Origin: Tenacibaculum ovolyticum DSM 18103
Lineage (GTDB): Bacteria; Bacteroidota; Bacteroidia; Flavobacteriales; Flavobacteriaceae
NCBI RefSeq assembly: GCF_000430545.1
Contig: NZ_AUMF01000014.1
Span: forward strand, 62,001-126,000
DNA length: 64,000 bases
Direction of reading: 5' to 3'
Numbering within the stretch: position 1 is the first letter of the stretch; each line of letters opens with the position of its first letter. The notes beneath the pieces were generated by a model. It had not been told where the DNA came from, ran no database searches, and saw only the letters and a program-made list of their open reading frames with translations. The translations under genes and the position numbers were made by a program. Below, piece after piece: positions 62,088 through 64,000 of the stretch.

Positions 62088-64000
62088 TTATAATTTTTCA
62101 GCTAAATAACTAGCGGTATAAGATTCTTTATTTTTAGCTAATTCTTCTGGAGAACCAGCAAAAATCAAGTTTCCTCCATTTTTACCACCTTCTTTACCTA
62201 AATCAATAATATAATCGGCACATTTTATTAATTCAATATTATGTTCAATAACAACGATCGAATGCCCTTTTTCAATCAAAGCATTAAAAGAAGCCAATAG
62301 TTTTTTAATATCATGAAAATGTAAACCTGTTGTAGGTTCATCAAAAATAAATAAAGCTTTATCTTTTGTATTCCCTTTTACTAAAAATGAAGCTAGTTTT
62401 ATACGTTGTGCCTCACCACCTGATAGGGTTGAAGAAGATTGTCCTAGTTGTACATATCCTAAACCAACATCTTGTAAAGGTTTTAATTTTCGAGCAATCT
62501 TAGGTTGCTCATTATCTGTAAAAAAAGCAACAGCATCATCAATTGTAAGATTTAAAATGTCATCAATAGATTTTCTTTCAAAATTTACTTCTAAGACTTC
62601 TTTTTTAAAGCGTTTCCCGTTACAAGTATCACATTGTAAATGTACATCAGCCATAAACTGCATTTCAATAGTAACTTCACCTTCACCTTTACAAACCTCA
62701 CAACGACCACCTTCAACATTAAAAGAAAAATGTTTCGGTTGGTAGTTTCTTATTTTTGATAATTTTTGATCAGATAACAATTTTCGAATATCATCATAAG
62801 CTTTTATATAGGTAACTGGGTTAGACCTAGATGAACGACCAATTGGGTTTTGATCAATAAATTCAATATGTTTTAAACTGTCATAACTTCCTGTTATATC
62901 TGTGTACTGTCCAACTTTATCACCATATCCTATCAGCTTTTTCTGCATCGCTGGATATAAAATTTTCTTAACCAACGTACTTTTTCCACTACCAGAAACT
63001 CCTGTAATAACAGTTAAATTATTTAAAGGAAAAGAAACATCAATGTTTTTAAGATTATTTTCACGTGCCCCAATAATATTAATGGTGTTTTTAGAATCTT
63101 TACGAATCTTAGGAACTTCAATTTTTAATTTTTCAGATAAATATTTTGCTGTTAACGAATCTGATTTCATAATTTCATTAAAAGTACCTTCGGCAACAAC
63201 ATGACCACCGTAAGTACCGGCTTCTGGACCAATATCAATAATATAATCAGCTTCTTTCATGATATCTTCATCATGCTCTACAACAATTACGGTATTTCCT
63301 AAATCACGTAAATCTTTAAGAACATCAATTAATTTTTCGGTATCCTTAGGGTGTAAACCAATACTCGGTTCATCTAAAATATACATAGAGCCAACAAGCG
63401 AACTACCAAGTGAGGTCGCTAAGTTTATTCGTTGGCTTTCTCCTCCTGAAAGTGTATTTGATGTTCTGTTTAATGTTAAATAATTTAAACCAACATTAGT
63501 TAAAAATAGTAAACGGTTATTAATTTCAGTAAGTAAGCGTTTACCAATATCTTGCTCGTATTTATTTAGTTTTATATTTTTAAAAAATATTGCTAATTCA
63601 TCTAAAGGAAGTGTTACTAGCTCAGATATTATTTTGCCATGAACATAAACGAAATTTGCTTCTTTACGTAAACGTTGACCGTTACAATCGGTACATTTTG
63701 TTTTTCCTCTGTAACGAGAAAGCATTACTCTGTTCTGAATTTTGTAACTTTTTTCTTCTAGTTTTTTAAATAAATCATTTATACCCTGAAAACTTTTAGT
63801 ACCGTTCCAAATAAGTTCTTTTTGGTCTTCAGAAAGTTCAAACCAAGGTTTATGAATAGGAATATTGAAAGTTTCAGCATTCAGAATTAATTCCTCTTTA
63901 TATATTTTGTAAGAATCCGTTTTAAAAGGGAAAATAGCATCTTCAAATATAGATAAACCAGTATTAGGTATTACCAAATCATTATCGATACCTATTACGC
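62088..64000 (-). CDS. uvrA: Excinuclease ABC subunit A (partial, C-terminal two thirds)
   Basis: The frame stays open through the window edge; the residues upstream of the first visible candidate start (TTG 63977) read VIGIDNDL, so the gene continues. The visible 637 residues contain CTDCNGQRLRKEA, first-ATPase signature TLSGGESQRINLA and Walker B DEPSIGLHP, the second Walker A GVSGSGKSTL, the zinc module CEVCKGEGE...CDTCNGKRF, and the second signature TLSGGEAQRIKLAS with DEPTTGLHF. UvrA recognises bulky DNA lesions and loads UvrB in nucleotide excision repair. About a third of the protein (N-terminal) lies outside the window. Confidence 0.95.
   Translation of the reverse strand, partial: VIGIDNDLVIPNTGLSIFEDAIFPFKTDSYKIYKEELILNAETFNIPIHKPWFELSEDQKELIWNGTKSFQGINDLFKKLEEKSYKIQNRVMLSRYRGKTKCTDCNGQRLRKEANFVYVHGKIISELVTLPLDELAIFFKNIKLNKYEQDIGKRLLTEINNRLLFLTNVGLNYLTLNRTSNTLSGGESQRINLATSLGSSLVGSMYILDEPSIGLHPKDTEKLIDVLKDLRDLGNTVIVVEHDEDIMKEADYIIDIGPEAGTYGGHVVAEGTFNEIMKSDSLTAKYLSEKLKIEVPKIRKDSKNTINIIGARENNLKNIDVSFPLNNLTVITGVSGSGKSTLVKKILYPAMQKKLIGYGDKVGQYTDITGSYDSLKHIEFIDQNPIGRSSRSNPVTYIKAYDDIRKLLSDQKLSKIRNYQPKHFSFNVEGGRCEVCKGEGEVTIEMQFMADVHLQCDTCNGKRFKKEVLEVNFERKSIDDILNLTIDDAVAFFTDNEQPKIARKLKPLQDVGLGYVQLGQSSSTLSGGEAQRIKLASFLVKGNTKDKALFIFDEPTTGLHFHDIKKLLASFNALIEKGHSIVVIEHNIELIKCADYIIDLGKEGGKNGGNLIFAGSPEELAKNKESYTASYLAEKL

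Noticed and set aside
1..64000. tRNA, rRNA, SRP RNA, tmRNA or riboswitch genes
   Set aside because: No conserved TPsiC-arm sequence, SRP core or known riboswitch core was found by reading both strands. A covariance-model search could still reveal one.

Overview
The window is chromosomal DNA from a marine-type member of the Flavobacteriaceae (Bacteroidota), probably close to Tenacibaculum or Polaribacter. The evidence is a strongly AT-rich base composition, a type IX secretion (T9SS) type B cargo protein next to a PorP/SprF protein, Bacteroidota -7 promoter boxes (TAnnTTTG), and family-typical gene pairs (HsdR_N-like with holA, recF with a DUF721/DciA-like gene, ribH with a small membrane protein and mutL). 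Species assignment is inference. No rRNA, tRNA, CRISPR array or intact insertion sequence was seen.

Layout. 1-2.7 kb: end of an HsdR_N-like gene, a lipoprotein, holA and a CbrC-family gene. 3-10.7 kb: a 2273-residue T9SS type B surface protein with two sets of seven FG-GAP motifs and nine 78-residue tandem repeats, followed by its PorP/SprF partner. 10.8-17.2 kb: a leftward block with two poorly known proteins, a lipoprotein hydrolase, a zincin, the RNA 2'-phosphotransferase KptA and a RapA-like Swi2/Snf2 ATPase. 18-19.6 kb: P-II and ammonium transporter. 19.7-32.6 kb is the accessory-looking part: a REP-like palindromic element, a 1231-residue YobI-type membrane P-loop NTPase, a DTW tRNA-modification enzyme, an operator-like TGTACA array, a CPBP protease with a LytTR regulator, a WG-repeat protein, and a Crp-like regulator, decayed membrane protein gene and alpha/beta hydrolase enclosed by two diverged direct repeats. 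Three copies of another short repeat lie in intergenic gaps of this part.

32.6-42.6 kb: an ABC-F ATPase, a GH18-like lipoprotein, an MtfA-like peptidase with a SEC-C tail, a nucleotidyltransferase, a geranylgeranyl-reductase-family flavoprotein, and a siderophore unit (an NIS synthetase fused to an IucB-like acyltransferase, then an MFS exporter). 42.7-50.6 kb: housekeeping genes (endonuclease/phosphatase, two rhomboids, mutL, ribH, TPR protein, recF, DUF721).

51-62 kb is an iron and haem acquisition region. A five-gene leftward operon (DUF6607, TonB-dependent siderophore receptor, ankyrin protein, DUF2271, PepSY-flavodoxin-FNR reductase) diverges from a receptor plus HmuY pair. A 23-bp motif next to a TATATTTG box occurs both in that divergent promoter and upstream of the siderophore synthetase, suggesting one iron-responsive control. 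The window ends inside uvrA.
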